In this document: positions 1 to 13,549 of the stretch, piece after piece
Numbering within the stretch: the stretch's first letter is position 1
Layout: the number at the start of each line of letters is the position of its first letter
From: Triplophysa rosa
Lineage: Eukaryota; Chordata; Actinopteri; Cypriniformes; Nemacheilidae
Direction of reading: 5' to 3'
Assembly: GCF_024868665.1 (NCBI RefSeq)
Contig: NC_079902.1
Span: 12,738,550 to 12,802,549, forward strand
Length of the DNA stretch: 64,000 nucleotides
Translations under genes and position numbers: made by a program
Notes under the pieces: model-generated
Seen by the model: the letters and a program-made list of their open reading frames with translations, nothing else
Told to the model about the DNA's origin: nothing
Databases searched by the model: none

Positions 1-486
1 GACAGGGTTTTCGCTCTGGCAGAATACAGAACCAAACACGAAATCACTCACACGGGGGAAAGACGCTACCAGTGTTTACTGTGCCATGAAACGTTTCTCA
101 ATTATCAGATTTTGTCCACTCACTGCAAGCAGATTCACAACCAGGACCCTTCAGGAAGAAAACAGAAAGATGACTCGTGCAACAACTTGTACCGTCTATT
201 GCCTTGTAAAACATTGCAGTTGAAAGCGTATTCCTTTGTGTCCGAGAATTCAGAGGGAATACCGCCGGTCACTGACGACGAAGGCGTTCAGCATATTAGC
301 CCGGGTAAAGAGCACTTCACAAACCAGGCACTTCCATCGAGCCAAAGCAAAGCACTGAACTGGGATGATGTTTTTGCAGAACCCGAGACACATGCTGATG
401 TTCGAGCTGAGCCCCCTCCATTACCCGTGAACCAAATAAACGCGAGCACAACAGAATTTGAGTTTGTTATACCAGAGACGTACTGA
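1..486 (+). CDS. zbtb33: Kaiso (ZBTB33) C-terminal part, 5' end outside the window
   Basis: The frame is open from base 1 to the TGA at 484-486 (161 codons). It carries the end of one C2H2 zinc finger (FALAEYRTKHEIxH, linker HTGERRYQC) and a complete last finger with C-x2-C and H spacing (YQCLLCHETF...HCKQIH). After it come a QDPSG stretch and an acidic tail ending EFEFVIPETY. Human Kaiso has the same layout: three fingers, then a tail ending EFEFIIPESY. Kaiso is a nuclear BTB/POZ repressor that binds methylated CpG and TCCTGCNA sites through these fingers; the BTB domain and first finger lie left of the window. The next gene, tmem255a, is also its neighbour in human. Confidence 0.93.
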   Translation, partial: DRVFALAEYRTKHEITHTGERRYQCLLCHETFLNYQILSTHCKQIHNQDPSGRKQKDDSCNNLYRLLPCKTLQLKAYSFVSENSEGIPPVTDDEGVQHISPGKEHFTNQALPSSQSKALNWDDVFAEPETHADVRAEPPPLPVNQINASTTEFEFVIPETY

Positions 487-1270
487 GCAAAGTTGTTCAC
501 TGCTCTGGCTTAGGTGCCTTGTGTTTTTTGGGGGTCTTTAATATGAGGGGTAGACGTGGTTGTGTGTTTTTGGACCAGATGATTCATCTTAACTCCTGTA
601 TCCATCAACCATCTATCAACTCGGTTGTTTGCAGGTGCTTTTTGTTTATGTACATTTCGAATCATGTATTAGCTTCGGTTTACAGTTTCACAGCTCATTA
701 TTAAATCCTAAAAATACTTTTTAGACAAATGATTAGGTTGGTAGACAATATGTATGTTTTGTATAACTACTGTACGGTAGGCCTGACTTTTGAACTGTCA
801 TCTCTATATTTTCTATTGCTTTTTCGGGTTCTGTTTTGAGGACCGAACAGCCATGTTGGATATAATTGGTAGAGATCAATTACACACTGTTGCAGGAAAA
901 ATGCTTTTTTTTAACAATCTTGGAACTGTGTTTTAATGCTATTTGGATAATGTTATGAAAAATGAGCTAAAATTAATGGACCCAATTCAGCATACTAACT
1001 TCACGATTCCTTTCACAGACATGCTAACATGTATTTTTATTTTCCATGCAGTACTTTTTGTAGTTATTAATGTTCGTTTGGCACTAGATATATTAATCTA
1101 AGTATTAATGGGAGGTTCTGGTTCTAAGAACGAGTTTGAAAGTATGTATTTATAGTTCTTGTTGATTGTAATCAAGTTGTAATGAGGATGGAGTAAATAA
1201 GTGGAATATTTTGGTTGTCTGTCCATTAATTATGCTTTTAAAGTTGTGAAGGTTATTTATATGCAGGCCA
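487..1270 (+). other. zbtb33 3' UTR and flank
   Basis: This is AT-rich non-coding DNA directly after the zbtb33 stop, probably 3' UTR. No gene, RNA or convincing repeat is seen before the Tc1 element. Short open frames here resemble nothing I know. Confidence 0.5.
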
Positions 1271-2847
1271 TACAGTGCATCCGGAAAGAATTCACAGTGC
1301 TTCACTTTTTCCACATTTTGTTATGTGACGGCCTTATTCCAAAATGGATTAAATTCATTATTTTCCTCAATTCTACAAACAATACCCCACAATCACAACG
1401 TGAAAGAAGTTTGTTTGAAATCTTTGCAAATTTATTAAAAATAAAAAACGAAAAAAGCACATGTACATAAGTATTCACAGCCTTTGCGCAATACTTTGTT
1501 GAAGCACCTTTGGCACCAATTACAGCCTCGTCTTTTTGAGTATGATGCTACAAGCTTGTCACACCTATTTTTGGGCAGTTTCTCCCATTCTTCTTTGCAG
1601 GACCTCAAGCTCCATCAGGTTGGATGGGGAGCATCGGTGCACAGCCATTTACAGATCTCTCCAGAGATGTTAAATCGGGTTCAAGTCTGGGCTCTGGCTG
1701 GGCCACTCAAGGACATTCACAGAGTTGTCCTGTAGCCACTCCTTTGTTATCTTGGCTGTGTGCTTACGGTCATTGTTCTTTTGGAAAATGAGCCTTCGCC
1801 CAAGTTGGAGGTCCAGAGCGCTCTGTAGCAGGTTTTCATCGAGGAAGTCTCTGTACATTGCTGCATTAATCTTTCCCTCGATCCGGACTAGTCTCCCAGT
1901 TCCTGCCGCTGAAAAACATCCCCACAGCATGATGCTGCCACCACCATGCTTCACTGTAGGGATGGTATTGGCCAGGTGATGTGCCTGGTTCAGTCTTTGT
2001 TTCATCAGACCAGAGAATTGTTTCTCATGGTCAGAGAGTCCTTCAGGTGCCTTTTGGCAAACTCCAGGCGGGCTGTCATGTGCCTTTTACTGAGGAGTGG
2101 CTTCCGTCTGGCCACTCTGCCATACAGGCCTGATTGGCGGAGTGCTGCAGAGATGGTTGTTCTTCTGGAAGGTTCTCCTCTCTCCACAGAGACATGCTGG
2201 AGCTCTGTCAGAGTGACCATTGGGTTCTTGGTCACCTCCCTGACTAAGGCCCTTCTCCCCCCGATCGCTCAGTTTGGCCGGGCGGCCAGCTCTAGGAAGA
2301 GTCCTGGTGGTTCCAAACTTCTTCCATTTACGGATGATGGAGGCCACTGTGCTCATTGGGACCTTCAATGCTGCAGAATTTTTTCTGTAGCCTTCCCCAG
2401 ATCTGTGCCTCGATACAATGCTGTCTCGGAGGTCTACAGACAAGAGCTTGGTTTGTGCTCTGACATGCACTGTTAACTGTGGGACCTTATATAGACAGGT
2501 GTGTGCCTTTCCAAATCATGTCCAATCAACTGAATTTACCACAGGTGGACTCCAATCAAGTTGTAGAAACATCTCAAGGACGATCAGTGGAAACAGGATG
2601 CACCTGAGCTCAATTTTGAGTGTCATGGCAAAGGCTGTGAATACTTATGTACATGTGCTTTTTTTTGTTTTTTATTTTTAATAAATTTGCAAAGATTTCA
2701 AACAAGCTTCTTTCACGTTGTCATTATGGGGTATTGTTTGTAGAATTTTGAGGAAAATAATGAATTTAATCCGTTTTGGAATAAGGCTGTAACATAACAA
2801 AATGTGGATAAAGTGAAGCACTGTGAATACTTTCCGGATGCACTGTA
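1271..2847 (-). mobile_element. Decayed Tc1/mariner transposon (about 1.58 kb)
   Basis: The ends are near-perfect inverted repeats: TACAGTGCATCCGGAAAG at the left and its complement CTTTCCGGATGCACTGTA at the right, with the inverted similarity continuing for more than 50 bp. Both ends sit on TA, as expected for Tc1/mariner target duplication. A broken transposase lies on the minus strand inside (listed separately). The length fits a full fish Tc1 element, so it is complete at the ends but dead in the coding part. Confidence 0.95.
1670..2470 (-). pseudogene. Tc1-family transposase, frameshifted and inactive
   Basis: Three overlapping minus-strand frames together cover a Tc1 transposase. 2470-2087 gives the paired-like DNA-binding domain (VDLRDSIVSRHRSGEGYRK, KKFGTTRTLPRAGRP). 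2235-2005 gives the second helix-turn-helix region. 2005-1670 gives the catalytic part ([29 protein letters not shown]). The frame breaks near 2250 and again near 2010, where a segment of roughly 50 bases that family members have also seems missing. The second catalytic aspartate, in the usual QDNDPKH block, reads QKNNDRKH. The third acidic residue after SPDLNPI is a stop codon. Family: DD34E transposases. No active protein can be made from this copy. Confidence 0.93.
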
Positions 2848-5062
2848 TATCCACACTAATACTAACAGCGTTAACATGAGGACCTAAAACAACAGATTCA
2901 TCTCTTATGTCTGGAGAAAAACATACAGGAATGACCAAGCCAACGTTTAAGGGTCCTATTTGTAACACAAAGGACCTCTCATTTTTGAGACCATCAGATT
3001 TTTGTACATATATATTTTTTTATTTTTTACAGCTTAGTCTTGTCTTTAATAAATTAGGATTTGTAGAATCTGTGAATATGATAAGATTCCTTCTGTTTGT
3101 CAGGATGACAACGGTTTCTTCCTTTATTAAAAGAAAAAAATCATATTTATTATTTGGTCTAGTGCGGTATAGAACACAATAAAGCTTTAAGGAAACTATA
3201 CATGTATTTCTTTTATTTTTAGAAGCATTATGTCAATATGAAGGATTTCTCCTCTATGGTGATAACCACCAGTCAATCCTGAACATTTCGACGCATGTTT
3301 CCTCGATATCAAAAGGGTATTACTAATGAAAATTTACAATGCACCCTTTAACAAATATAATCTACAAATATAGTCTGTAATATGCATGTTTCAAAACAGC
3401 ATATAGACGGTTTCAGCGGCAACAACATAAACAAATGTCACGTGGCCCAAGCTTTGGGTAGACCTCCACAAAGAATCAATAATTGTGGAGTAATTTTAAT
3501 TAAATTTAATACAATTAGTATACAATAGAATAAAAATAAGTTAATATTAAAATAAAATTGTTATATTATAACCAAACTCAGACCAGAAGTTAACTTCGGT
3601 CCAGGGACATGCGTCCGATGAAATCGTCTATAATGGATTTAAATACAATGTCAAATGCAAGCGACAGTTTTTTTGACCATGCAGATTTGTGGTAAGAATA
3701 AAAATAATCACCTTTCCATTTCAAAATCAATGGTAAATAATGCGTAACATAAGTATGGTAAAAAAAATGTTACAAGCCAAAAAACCCTAAGCACAACATA
3801 GTTACCGTCAACCAGGTAGTAATAAGACTTGAATTGTAATAGCTCTACTCATTTAGCTTGAGTAAAGGACAATGTTCTTGGTATAAATCAAGCACATAAA
3901 GTACAGTGTACAGACTTAACATTCACAGTGAATACACAAACAGACAAAAAGAATACTACAAGTCTTAAGACTTCATTCTGTTGTGTTACGAGAAGGCAGT
4001 TTGTTTGTTTATGTACAACATGTACAGCATTGCACATACTGATATCATATTTGCAAATTGAACAGAAATGTTTACTGGTTTTGTTACTACATTGTGAAAA
4101 TAAGTTATTTTTAATTTGTGTAATTTTGTTTTTTTGCAAAGCTTTTTACATTTGATGAGTCCTTTCATTTCTTGATAGAAACAATAGCAAAACAAAAAGG
4201 CAGATGAAAGTGAGACCTAATACTATATACAACTATTTAAAAGCTTATAACTTTGCATAATTCAAGCAAAGGACATTTTTTTGTCACAGAGGATTATTTG
4301 TATTTGTGACCTGATTGTTTGCTTGATTTAATGCAAAAGAAACGCCACATATTACAGGTTAGATCTTAACCTCCTAATAAGCACTCAGAAAATAGTAAGA
4401 TTCTGCCTCAATATGTACAGTTCTTTACAATCTAGCTGCCAAAAACAGTTAAAAACAACTCAAGTAACAATCTAGAACTGTGAATACAGTCAATTCTAAA
4501 AACAATAAAGTGCAAATCAATTGCAAGACAAGATTTGAGACTTGTCCACGTGGGGCAGAGGAGATGCAAAACAGACACTTTGTGCCACTTTTGAAGAGAG
4601 ACGTTCACATTGAGTTAGGCAGAGGATGACTGAATCACAAGAGACTCGCAGACGGTATCACTAACAGGAAGAGTTGGCAAGCCGGGTGGAACTGTACAGG
4701 AAGCGGACACACATTTTAAGGCTTATCTGTGAACAGTCTTGATCTCATTGCGAGGCTAGTTGTTACAAGGTATAGTCCTATTGTACAGAGGCTGTATCGC
4801 ATGAATATTTTACACATCAGATTTGTTGACTCGAGCAAATGTGTTCAAGGTTTAATGTTGCATATTACATCTGCTCTATGGTGATGGATGCTGTAGTCTC
4901 TTCACACCGCCTCCCTTAATAACCAATGGCACTCAATCTGAAGAGCCTCCTCTGCAGATATTGTTCATTCAGAACAATGATTGTTCATGATTGGTGACAC
5001 TAATATCCAGAAATGCCCATATGGCAGCAAAAACCCATTGGTTTGCTCCTCAGGCTGGTCCC
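2848..5062. other. Intergenic DNA and probable tmem255a 3' UTR
   Basis: No coding exon is recognised. The part next to 5062 should be the tmem255a 3' UTR (minus strand), but several TTTATT motifs (reverse of AATAAA) occur and none marks the end clearly. The rest is AT-rich with no recognised gene. Confidence 0.4.
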
Positions 5063-8000
5063 TTAGGGGCTGTATGGAGGGGGCTTCTCATCAGGTGGAT
5101 AATAAGGAGGAGAATATCGAGGTGGGATCATAGTTGGCCACATGTGACTGGCTCCAGACTGGGAATCATCAGACAGGCCTGCAGAGTCAGGAAACATGCT
5201 GGCACCCTGTAAAGACACGTTTTCTAACATTCAGTATTTTTCAATATTCTTCCATTTTCATAACATGCACATCTAAGAAGCTTAGGTTCTGTTGCATAAA
5301 TTTAGCTGTAGTATATTATATTAAAGGTACTTGCAAGGAGGTCTAGCATGCCATTCAATATTAAAATATTTGCTATATTATAGCATTATAGTATATGCTT
5401 TATATGCTTCTAAAACTAAAAGTATACTTCTAAATGGTCATCAATGGGGAAATATGCCTGTATAATGATGTACAGTCAATATGGGCTAACCACTGCCAGC
5501 TAATCCCTATAGTCTTGAATAGCCCAAACCACATTTTTGATTATTGAAAATCTATACTTCTATGTGAAAATGTATATACACATCCAGATGTAAATACAAA
5601 TATTACAGCATGCAGCCCATATAGTCCAAATGGTGGTTACCTGAAAGTCATAGGCAGTGTATGGAGGTAAGCAGGGGGCAGTGTTGTAAAAAGAATCGGA
5701 GGTGGTGGGTCCAGGGGTCTCTGGGGGTGGTGGTACAGGGAGAGGTTCTGGCTCACAGGAATCTGATGCTGCTGTAGGCATCTTTCAAAAATAAAGAGTG
5801 AGACCCAATGAATATTATGTGCACAGTATGTATCGATTTATTTGTTAGTAAAGATCGCAAACATTCCTCCATCTTTCACATTTCTGTACCGAGAGGTCAC
5901 GTCGTGATGTTTTGATCTTTTATTGGTCTCACACATTAACGTGACGTGAATTCGCAACTTTGCTACGCAGCGAAATGCGAAATGTCTTCGGACGGGCTTG
6001 CATTTCTGGTCTGTCGCATTCGCATGTGTATGCGTATGAATGGAAGTCAATGGAGCAAAAAGGCAAGTGTGACCGGGGCATTAGGTATTATTTAATTTAA
6101 TATATAATTAAGTTTAAAAGATGTTACTTTTATATTTCGGTTCAGTTCTAATTGATCGGTTGGTTGGATTTTGTTCTAATGTTTGTGTAGTATTTAAAAG
6201 ACAGGAAGTGCTTCTGGACCAGCATTGTTTACTTGCAAAATGGTCTGTAGTGTACCACTAAATACAGCATATTTTAAAATTACTAATATTACCGTTCAAA
6301 TGTTTTTTTACTCATACTAGTGTCTAATTACAAATTTTTATTCATATTTTTACACATTTAAAAAATAACAGTAATAGTAAACTCAAAACTATGAAATAAC
6401 ACAAATGTAAATGAAATTTAGTGTAGTCACCCCTTCCCTGGGAATTGTAAAAATTTTCTCCTAGCATTTCTTGAGGTCTCACTTTAAAAAAAAAAAATTC
6501 AAAAAAAAAATAGCTTTGTAATGAAGAAAATGAATATGTTAGCCCAAACATATTAATGTTCATATAAACTAATCGCAAACATTTAAAGTATACACCTTCA
6601 GAAAAAAAGGTTCGGATCATAAGAAAGATTTTTTCTGTTTTCTTAAACTTTTAAACAGTAGTGTAGTATATTTTAGGAAATGTGATATTTTCTGTACTGT
6701 TTTCTGCTGTGCATTTTGATCTTACCATGTCCTTAAAGCCCCCCAGGACCGCTGCTGTGATGATGCCCAGAAACAGGGCAACAATGTTGAGGATAGTAGC
6801 AGACCACAGCAGATGGTAAAGATGCACAACATCCTGGCAGCTCCGCACCTCCGTGTACTCATGATATCCACCTCGCAGCTCCACTCGACTGAGTTGGTTG
6901 GAGTGAGTCCAAGCAAACACATTATTGCACAGCATTTTTGTACAGTAACAGACACACAATGGTGACAGGAAATGTAACAAAAAAAATGCATGACGGAATG
7001 GCGATTCATGCGATAAAACAAACAAAAACATCTGCATACCAGCGCACATCACTCTTAAGAAAAGCATGAAATGGATAAATATATCCGACTCCCTTATGTA
7101 CTCTCACTGTCACATAAACTAAATTGTCGCTGTCTCTCCTCACCTCTGAAAGAGGAACCGGAGGATGAGAAATAACGGTTCCTCTCATTTCATCAAGTAT
7201 GTAACTGTACAGACAGTACAGTGACGGTACACAGCCACACTTAATACTTTAACAACAACACATAATGGGCTGTCAATGTCATCGAGGGGCTAGATGTAGA
7301 AAGACCTACTTCCAAATCATGGAGGATTTCCTAAATTTTTTCAAAACCTCTTTATTCTGAAGTCCCATAAGAGGATGCTCTCTGAAACATAAATAAACAC
7401 AAACGTTCTTTCGAACAGAGCTGAATTTCAGGGGAGAAGCACACACCAAATACAAGCAAATATAAACCAGAACGTAACCAAGGTAAAACAAGGATAGCAG
7501 TTTTTTCCAGGTCTGACTGTTTGCAGGAGTTATCCTACGGTTAGTTTAGGGTTAACACTAAAATGGGAAGCAGGCACACGCGCACATACTTGCCACAGTT
7601 GTAAAGGTCACAGCAGTAGCAGGTGTTGCTCTTCACACGCAGGTTACACGAGACCCGAGATGCAGTTTGACATTGGACCTGAAAGACAGATGTGTGTTTT
7701 CTTAATGGGATCCTACTACATAAGGGACAGTTCACCCAAAGACAAAAAATGTGTCATATATATTCGACCCTCATCAAAACCTGTATATGACTCTTTGTGG
7801 AACACAAAAGAAGATATTTTGAGAAATGTACAATACAATAGAAGTCAATGGGGGCCGATGTTGTTTGGTTACCAACGTTCTTCAAAATATCTTTTTTTGT
7901 GTGTGTCTTGCAGAAGAAAGAAAGTCATACAGATTTCAAATGACATGAGAGAGAATAAATCATTTTTGAGTGAACTATCCCTTTAAGAGATAGTTTGTAG

Positions 8001-11000
8001 GTTCATGTAAACAGACCAACTCACATCTGTATCAAAAGAGGTTCCACTGGAATAATATACACATCGGCCTGCATATACAGGTCTCAGGTCCTTTGAAACA
8101 ACACATGCGGTCATGATAGAGCTTGAACATTTCATATTAAATATCTTATTTTATATAATACATACAGAGTTTGAGCTTCTAATAGCAATGTTTTTGTAAT
8201 ACATGGTGCGGAAGAACTTACTATATGTCTTGCAGCAAAAACTCCATCCACAATAGCGCAACAGAAGGCAGCCACCACACCAAAGCTGATGAAGACAATG
8301 GAGGCCACCAGCTGTAAGCAAAACAGCAATGTCAAACCCATTCACCTGGTGCACTCACTGCCTATGTATGATTTCCTGACTAACGTCTGCAGCCAGACAC
8401 TGAATTGGCTTGTTGTGTCTGGCATCTTGTAGTGGTGTTTGTTCTGGGATGTGGGGATAGTGCTGTCTGGACACGTTCTTCCTGAAGTGTCATTGATTTG
8501 GTACTGTGCCAGTCTCTTAGGGAGTGCTTTTACTGCCTTTCCCCCCTCCGCAAGAATTTAGATGCACGTCACTTACTTTTGTCTGCAATCCAAATTTATG
8601 TCATTCTTGAAAATAAAGGTGCTACATAGGTGTTATATAAAATATTAGAAATAGAGGTAATATGCCATGGAAGAATCATTTTGACTGTATGGTTCGTTTA
8701 AAGGGACAGTTCACCCAAAAATGAAAATTCTGTCATCATTTACTCACCCTCGAATTGTTCCAAATCTGTATAAATTTCATTGTTCTGCTAAACGCAAAGA
8801 TATTTCGAAGAATGTTTGTAAGCAAAATTGGAACAAAACTACTATGGTAGTCAATGGTGCTTCAGAACTGTTTGGTGTCCCACTATGTCTGTATTCTATA
8901 TTCAAAACAAAGAAATTCATACAGGTTTGCAACAACTTGAAGATGAGTAAACGATGACAGAATTGAATATTCGATTCACAAAATATTACCTGTTTCACAA
9001 AATGTATTTATAGTGTAAAAAGGTTACTTAGACTATTAAAAGAAAAATAAGAAATGTTTCTTTTAAGAACCATTGACTGAATGGTTCTTTGGGAAACAAA
9101 AATGGTTCTTCTGTGGCATCGCTGTGAAGAACCTTTTGTAGCACCTTAATCCAAACAATTTACGATTGAAAAACTATTTCCCAAAAACATTTTAGCTGCT
9201 CAAATTTAAAGGGACAGTTCTCGCCAAAATAAAAATTCCGTCAGTTCTTGGCCACCATTGACTACCACAGTAGGAAACATTACAAAGGTAGTCAAAAGTG
9301 CCCCAGAACTGTTTGCTTTCCTACATTCTTCAAAATATCTCCTTTTGTGTTCAATAGAACAAAGAAATTTATAAAGCAATTTTTCCTATTATGGTCAGAA
9401 CGAAGAACTGTATACAGATTTGAAACATCTCGAGGTTGAGTAAATAATGACAGAATTTTCATTTTTGGGTGTACTGTTCCTTTAATAAAAACATAATAAT
9501 AATGATCTTATTTAATCATGTTCTAAAAATAATTTCTGATACGAAATCATAGAGCATTTTGTGTGCTGCAATGCAAGCAATGAAATCTGACATCTTGTTC
9601 AGAGGAGTCTGCTTACATTTTTAGTGACCTAAAAATAGCGCAGAATCTTTCTGCACAAAAAAAAACCAATCAGTAAAACTTTATTCATATTTATAATCAA
9701 GTCTTAACTTTTGGACTCATATGCTCACCCCACTTAGGTACTCTCTATGGATGAAGGGTCCATCCTGCATTGCGCCCCAGTAAGTGTTATGATCCGGCCA
9801 GCATGCTATCCTCATGCATTCTTTATTGGGATCGTAGCACCTCCTATTCCCTCTGCACTGCACTGGCTTCTAAACATTCCTGCCTGGACTTCCATCCCGC
9901 TCCCCTTACACTGAGCTATTTCTGGGTGCATCTCACCACAAGCGGTGCAACATGCTCTGCTATTCAATCTAAACTCGCCATGAGCCGTTTCTGCCATTAT
10001 GACAACCTTACAACAGGAAGCTGATTTTTGACAGCGTGGGTGTTTGTGGTTTCAATTTTGTCTATACATGATAGAATGTACTGTGCATCTCATGTAATAA
10101 AACCCGTCTTACCATCTGCCTCTTATTCTCTATCAAATGGGCGCCGATGATTCCAAGAAAGGATCCGAAGCCAAGCTGAAAATATCACGGGGGGAAACTC
10201 AGTCACTATACAAATATGATCATATTTTAAAGTCCTCACAGGTAGATGACCTCATCTAATTACGCCCTCACACACATAAACCGCACATTTCCACAAAGCC
10301 TTTTGTTTTCCACAACAGTGTTTTTTATTTTATGATGTGGTCCAGTTAAAAGCTATACATAAAATCTGGTCATGCCACTATCATATAGTATTTCAAAACA
10401 GCCGGTCCCTAAGGAACACCAGGAGAACACCTGTTACGTGCACGAAACGTCCCTCACTGTTACATAAAAGCAGTAGGTTTCTTCCGGGCTGTTTGACCGG
10501 TACAGATTTGCTCTTGAAAAATGAATGGAATGACTTTCCTCAATTAAGGCTTCGAATAATGAGGTAATGCACATTGGTTACAATTGTGGCGAGAATAAGT
10601 GGAAAAACTAACCAGCGAAAGGCTTTTCCTCCACTCAATACTCATCACAAACCCATTTATACAGCGAGACAGTGTTTTGCTTTCTGCTATGAGCGTGACT
10701 GTGAACAACATTACTCGAATACTTACAATGACTCCAGGATAGTAGCCGCCCACTGTAATGTTTTGTGTCCTAGTGGTAGCGGCCAGACCAAAGACCAGGA
10801 TAAGTATGGATACAACAAGAAGCATCACTGTGACTATAATTGACTTTCTTTTTCTCCTCTTAAATGACCCTGTAACAGACAATAAGGAGGACGTCACACA
10901 ACAACACACACGCCCTTTCCTCAAGCAACATTGATTATTCATTCTATCCAGCAGACTGAATACAGACATGGGGTGAAGCAACCATATTTGACCTCTTGTT

Positions 11001-11390
11001 TTTTCATAGTGTCTGCCGTTTCACTGCCACAACCCAGATAGCCAAATAAATGTGTCTGGTGCTTATATGACTAAATAAAACATGTAAACAAGATTAGGCC
11101 GCATACAAATAAAATTCCACATATTGGCTGTATGTTTTCATATTCTCAATCACCGTTACATCGACATTGTGCATCCAAAACATACAGGAATGTAGGTTAT
11201 TTGGCTTTCGTGACAGCCTATTTTGATAACTACGAACAATAACGTCGTCAATTAAACGCTACAAACGTAAATTCGTGTATGTGGGTGTCCGTAATGATCT
11301 GCGGGCGCAGTGAATGCCATTGACCTTGTACTCACCCATCGCATCTGAAGTAGGTATACCGCTGCCTTGCGCATTCAGCCCCGCTGGCAT
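5063..11390 (-). CDS. tmem255a: Transmembrane protein 255A, nine coding exons
   Basis: Exons in transcript order: 11390-11336 (ATG at 11388-11390), 10869-10727, 10175-10113, 8311-8222, 8090-8025, 7678-7590, 6888-6726, 5781-5641, 5206-5063 (stop 5063-5065). All have AG/GT borders and phases that join into 317 aa, against about 349 in human. Four hydrophobic segments are visible: [49 protein letters not shown] and [19 protein letters not shown]. Between segments 3 and 4 is a Cys-rich loop ([12 protein letters not shown]). The C-terminus is proline-rich and ends [20 protein letters not shown], with three overlapping PPxY motifs that could bind WW-domain proteins such as NEDD4-type ligases. Biochemical function is little known. 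Introns carry three Angel-like foldback repeats. The gene runs opposite to zbtb33 and atp1b4. Confidence 0.93.
7720..7986. repeat. Angel-like foldback MITE (tmem255a intron)
   Basis: It starts TAAGGGACAGTTCACCCAAA and ends GAGTGAACTATCCCTTTAA, so the two ends are inverted repeats. The inside also folds back: GAACACAAAAGAAGATATTT pairs with AAAATATCTTTTTTTGTG. I take this for the palindromic cyprinid family often called Angel; the name is from memory, the structure is seen. Confidence 0.85.
8697..8966. repeat. Angel-like foldback MITE (tmem255a intron)
   Basis: It begins TTTAAAGGGACAGTTCACCC, followed by AAAATGAAAATTCTGTCATC. The far side carries the inverted match GATGAGTAAACGATGACAG. The terminal part of the right arm is worn. 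Confidence 0.85.
9205..9484. repeat. Angel-like foldback MITE (tmem255a intron)
   Basis: The left end is TTTAAAGGGACAGTTCTCGC and the right end is TTTGGGTGTACTGTTCCTTTAA; these are inverted copies. The inner arms (TACCACAGTAGG, CTTCAAAATATCTCC) are diverged. Confidence 0.8.
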
Positions 11391-13549
11391 TTTAATCGGA
11401 GGATATGCAGCATTAGCTGCAGCTATGATTTCAAGTCAAAAACAAAGAATCTAGTCAGCGAGACAAAAATGCCTTCCTTTAGTGTTAATGATGGGAAACT
11501 CCTGGCTTGCCGTGGCATTCTTTGACACCATGCGAGCTCCTCTCATCAGCATCAGTGTGTGTTCGTGAATCCGCTATCCTCCTTTCTCTTCGCCCGAGCT
11601 AGAGCCGCTTGCGCCGCACGGAGTACCGCAATGCGCACGCGCGAAGAAGCGGATTCGCTCGCTGCCTTCTGTTCTGTGGGTCAGCAAAATGTTTACTGTT
11701 TACTGGCATAATTGTTGAAAATCTAAAAATACTGGCGTACCGGTCACATAATATCTACGCAATATTCCAGGAAAACACTTTGATGTAATTCTACAAGTAC
11801 TGCACCTTGATGACGTTTAAAGCCTATATTATTACACGATAGGCTAGTGCACAATTTGCAATTTGTTAAATATAAAAATCAGGTTGAATTGTAGGTTTTT
11901 CTTATATGAACAATAGGCTAACTATTTTAAAAGCATCGACAATGAACCAATGTCAAAGTAATGTAATTGCGCCATCAGGTGGCCTCATGAGGAGCATACG
12001 GGCAGCACCGTTATTTAAAAATCTGTTTTGGTGAATCACATATCCAAATCACATTTTACCCCAAAAATAAATTACTCTGGGAATAATGAAGAGTAATAAG
12101 AATGTTGAATAACTTTAATAAATAAAGAATTTTGTGATATCCCATATTTTCATTACTGGAACAATACATTTAACAAATAAATAAAATAAAACAAGCATAC
12201 CGCACTTATTTTAAACAAACCAACTGTTCATGAATAGGTTTTAATTATAGGTTAATTGGGAGCAACACATTTTTAAGCAAAACATGTTCTTGTCCCAAAC
12301 ATTACACTCAGAATGCATCTTTAAAGTAGCAAAGACGTTTTTATTGTACACTCATATAGCTTGAGATGTCATTGACAAACACAAAACACTAGCCCAGTGT
12401 GTTTCAGTTACGTAATATAGTTCAATTAGTTATATAAATGCAATTAAAGCAAAGTTAATGGATGTTTGTATACAAACAAGCACATTTAGCTTGACTTTGG
12501 TCGTCATCAAATCTAAAGTAACATAGTCATTATCACACAGATTATTAGGCCTATAGCTTTGTGACAAGATTGCACTCGGCTTAGGTTCAATTCTTGATGG
12601 TCTTTCTTTGAATGACCTGCTCTCCACCAAAGAAAGCAGAAAGAAGCAGGCAAGACCGAATTTTCCATGACGCGAGTTCTTTTCACGTTTAAAAAAATCA
12701 CTGCTCAACGTGACCAGTTTACAAATATTACGCTTAATGGCAACTATTTCAACGTAGGACTATCTCGCATGCACATCCATTTACCACTAAGAAAAGTGTA
12801 AACCCCAAACCGGCCCACAGTTCACAATTTGTTTAGTCTCTATAATGCGTTAAGTAGTCTAATAAGTGTGGTTGGTCTCTTCTTCGGTTTAACAGCCATT
12901 GCAGCGAGCCAACTGTTTAGAGTTGTGCGTTCTAAACCTCACAGTTATAATACTGTTGCTGATGCTGTTTTAGTGATTGACAACAGCAAATGTAGATCCA
13001 GGCTGAAACTTATACTGCGGGTCTTATAGAGCTCGTTTCAGCAGACAACGAGACGATGTGGTGTGCGTGTGCAGAATTCCACACAACACCAAACCAAGGC
13101 GCTGCCAAAAGATTAAAAAAACTCCACTTGTATCCCACCCCCACTTTCCCGCTCCAGCTCAACTCCATTCACTATGATGCTCGACTTGTAGCGAGAAGCT
13201 CCTCGCGCAAGACATCCGGACAACGCAATGAAATTCAAGCAAATTTCTTGACCACAATTAACGTTCGTTCTGCCAGCGTTGAGTGAACTTCGAGACATCT
13301 TTTTTTTATCGTTTTGGGGCGTTAAGGTTTTTTCTCCCCTCTTTTAAAAACGTCTTTACAGAAGAAAATATCACAGGCCTTTATATTTTCTTCCCTTTCT
13401 CTTTTTAAAAGTCTGCACAACTATTTCCCACAATATTTGACTTTTTCTGGACTGCTGCAAACTTTGTTTGTGGACTGAGATCTCGCAGTAAACCGCTTGG
13501 ACCGCTTGTATATGTGATTGGTTTAACAAGTACCTTTATTCTTCAGATC
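11391..13549. other. Intergenic region between divergent tmem255a and atp1b4
   Basis: It holds the 5' flanks of both genes. The part just after 11390 (about 11500-11660) is GC-richer with many CpGs, as expected for a tmem255a promoter. A sequence CCATCAGGTGGC at 11972-11983 resembles a CTCF core. The rest is AT-rich with no coding exon recognised. The stretch 13290-13548 runs into a pyrimidine tract ending TTCTTCAG just before the upstream atp1b4 ATG, so that ATG may lie in a second exon. Confidence 0.45.

Noticed and set aside
12430..12708. 92-codon minus-strand frame between tmem255a and atp1b4
   Set aside because: No domain, no splice context and no resemblance to known proteins.
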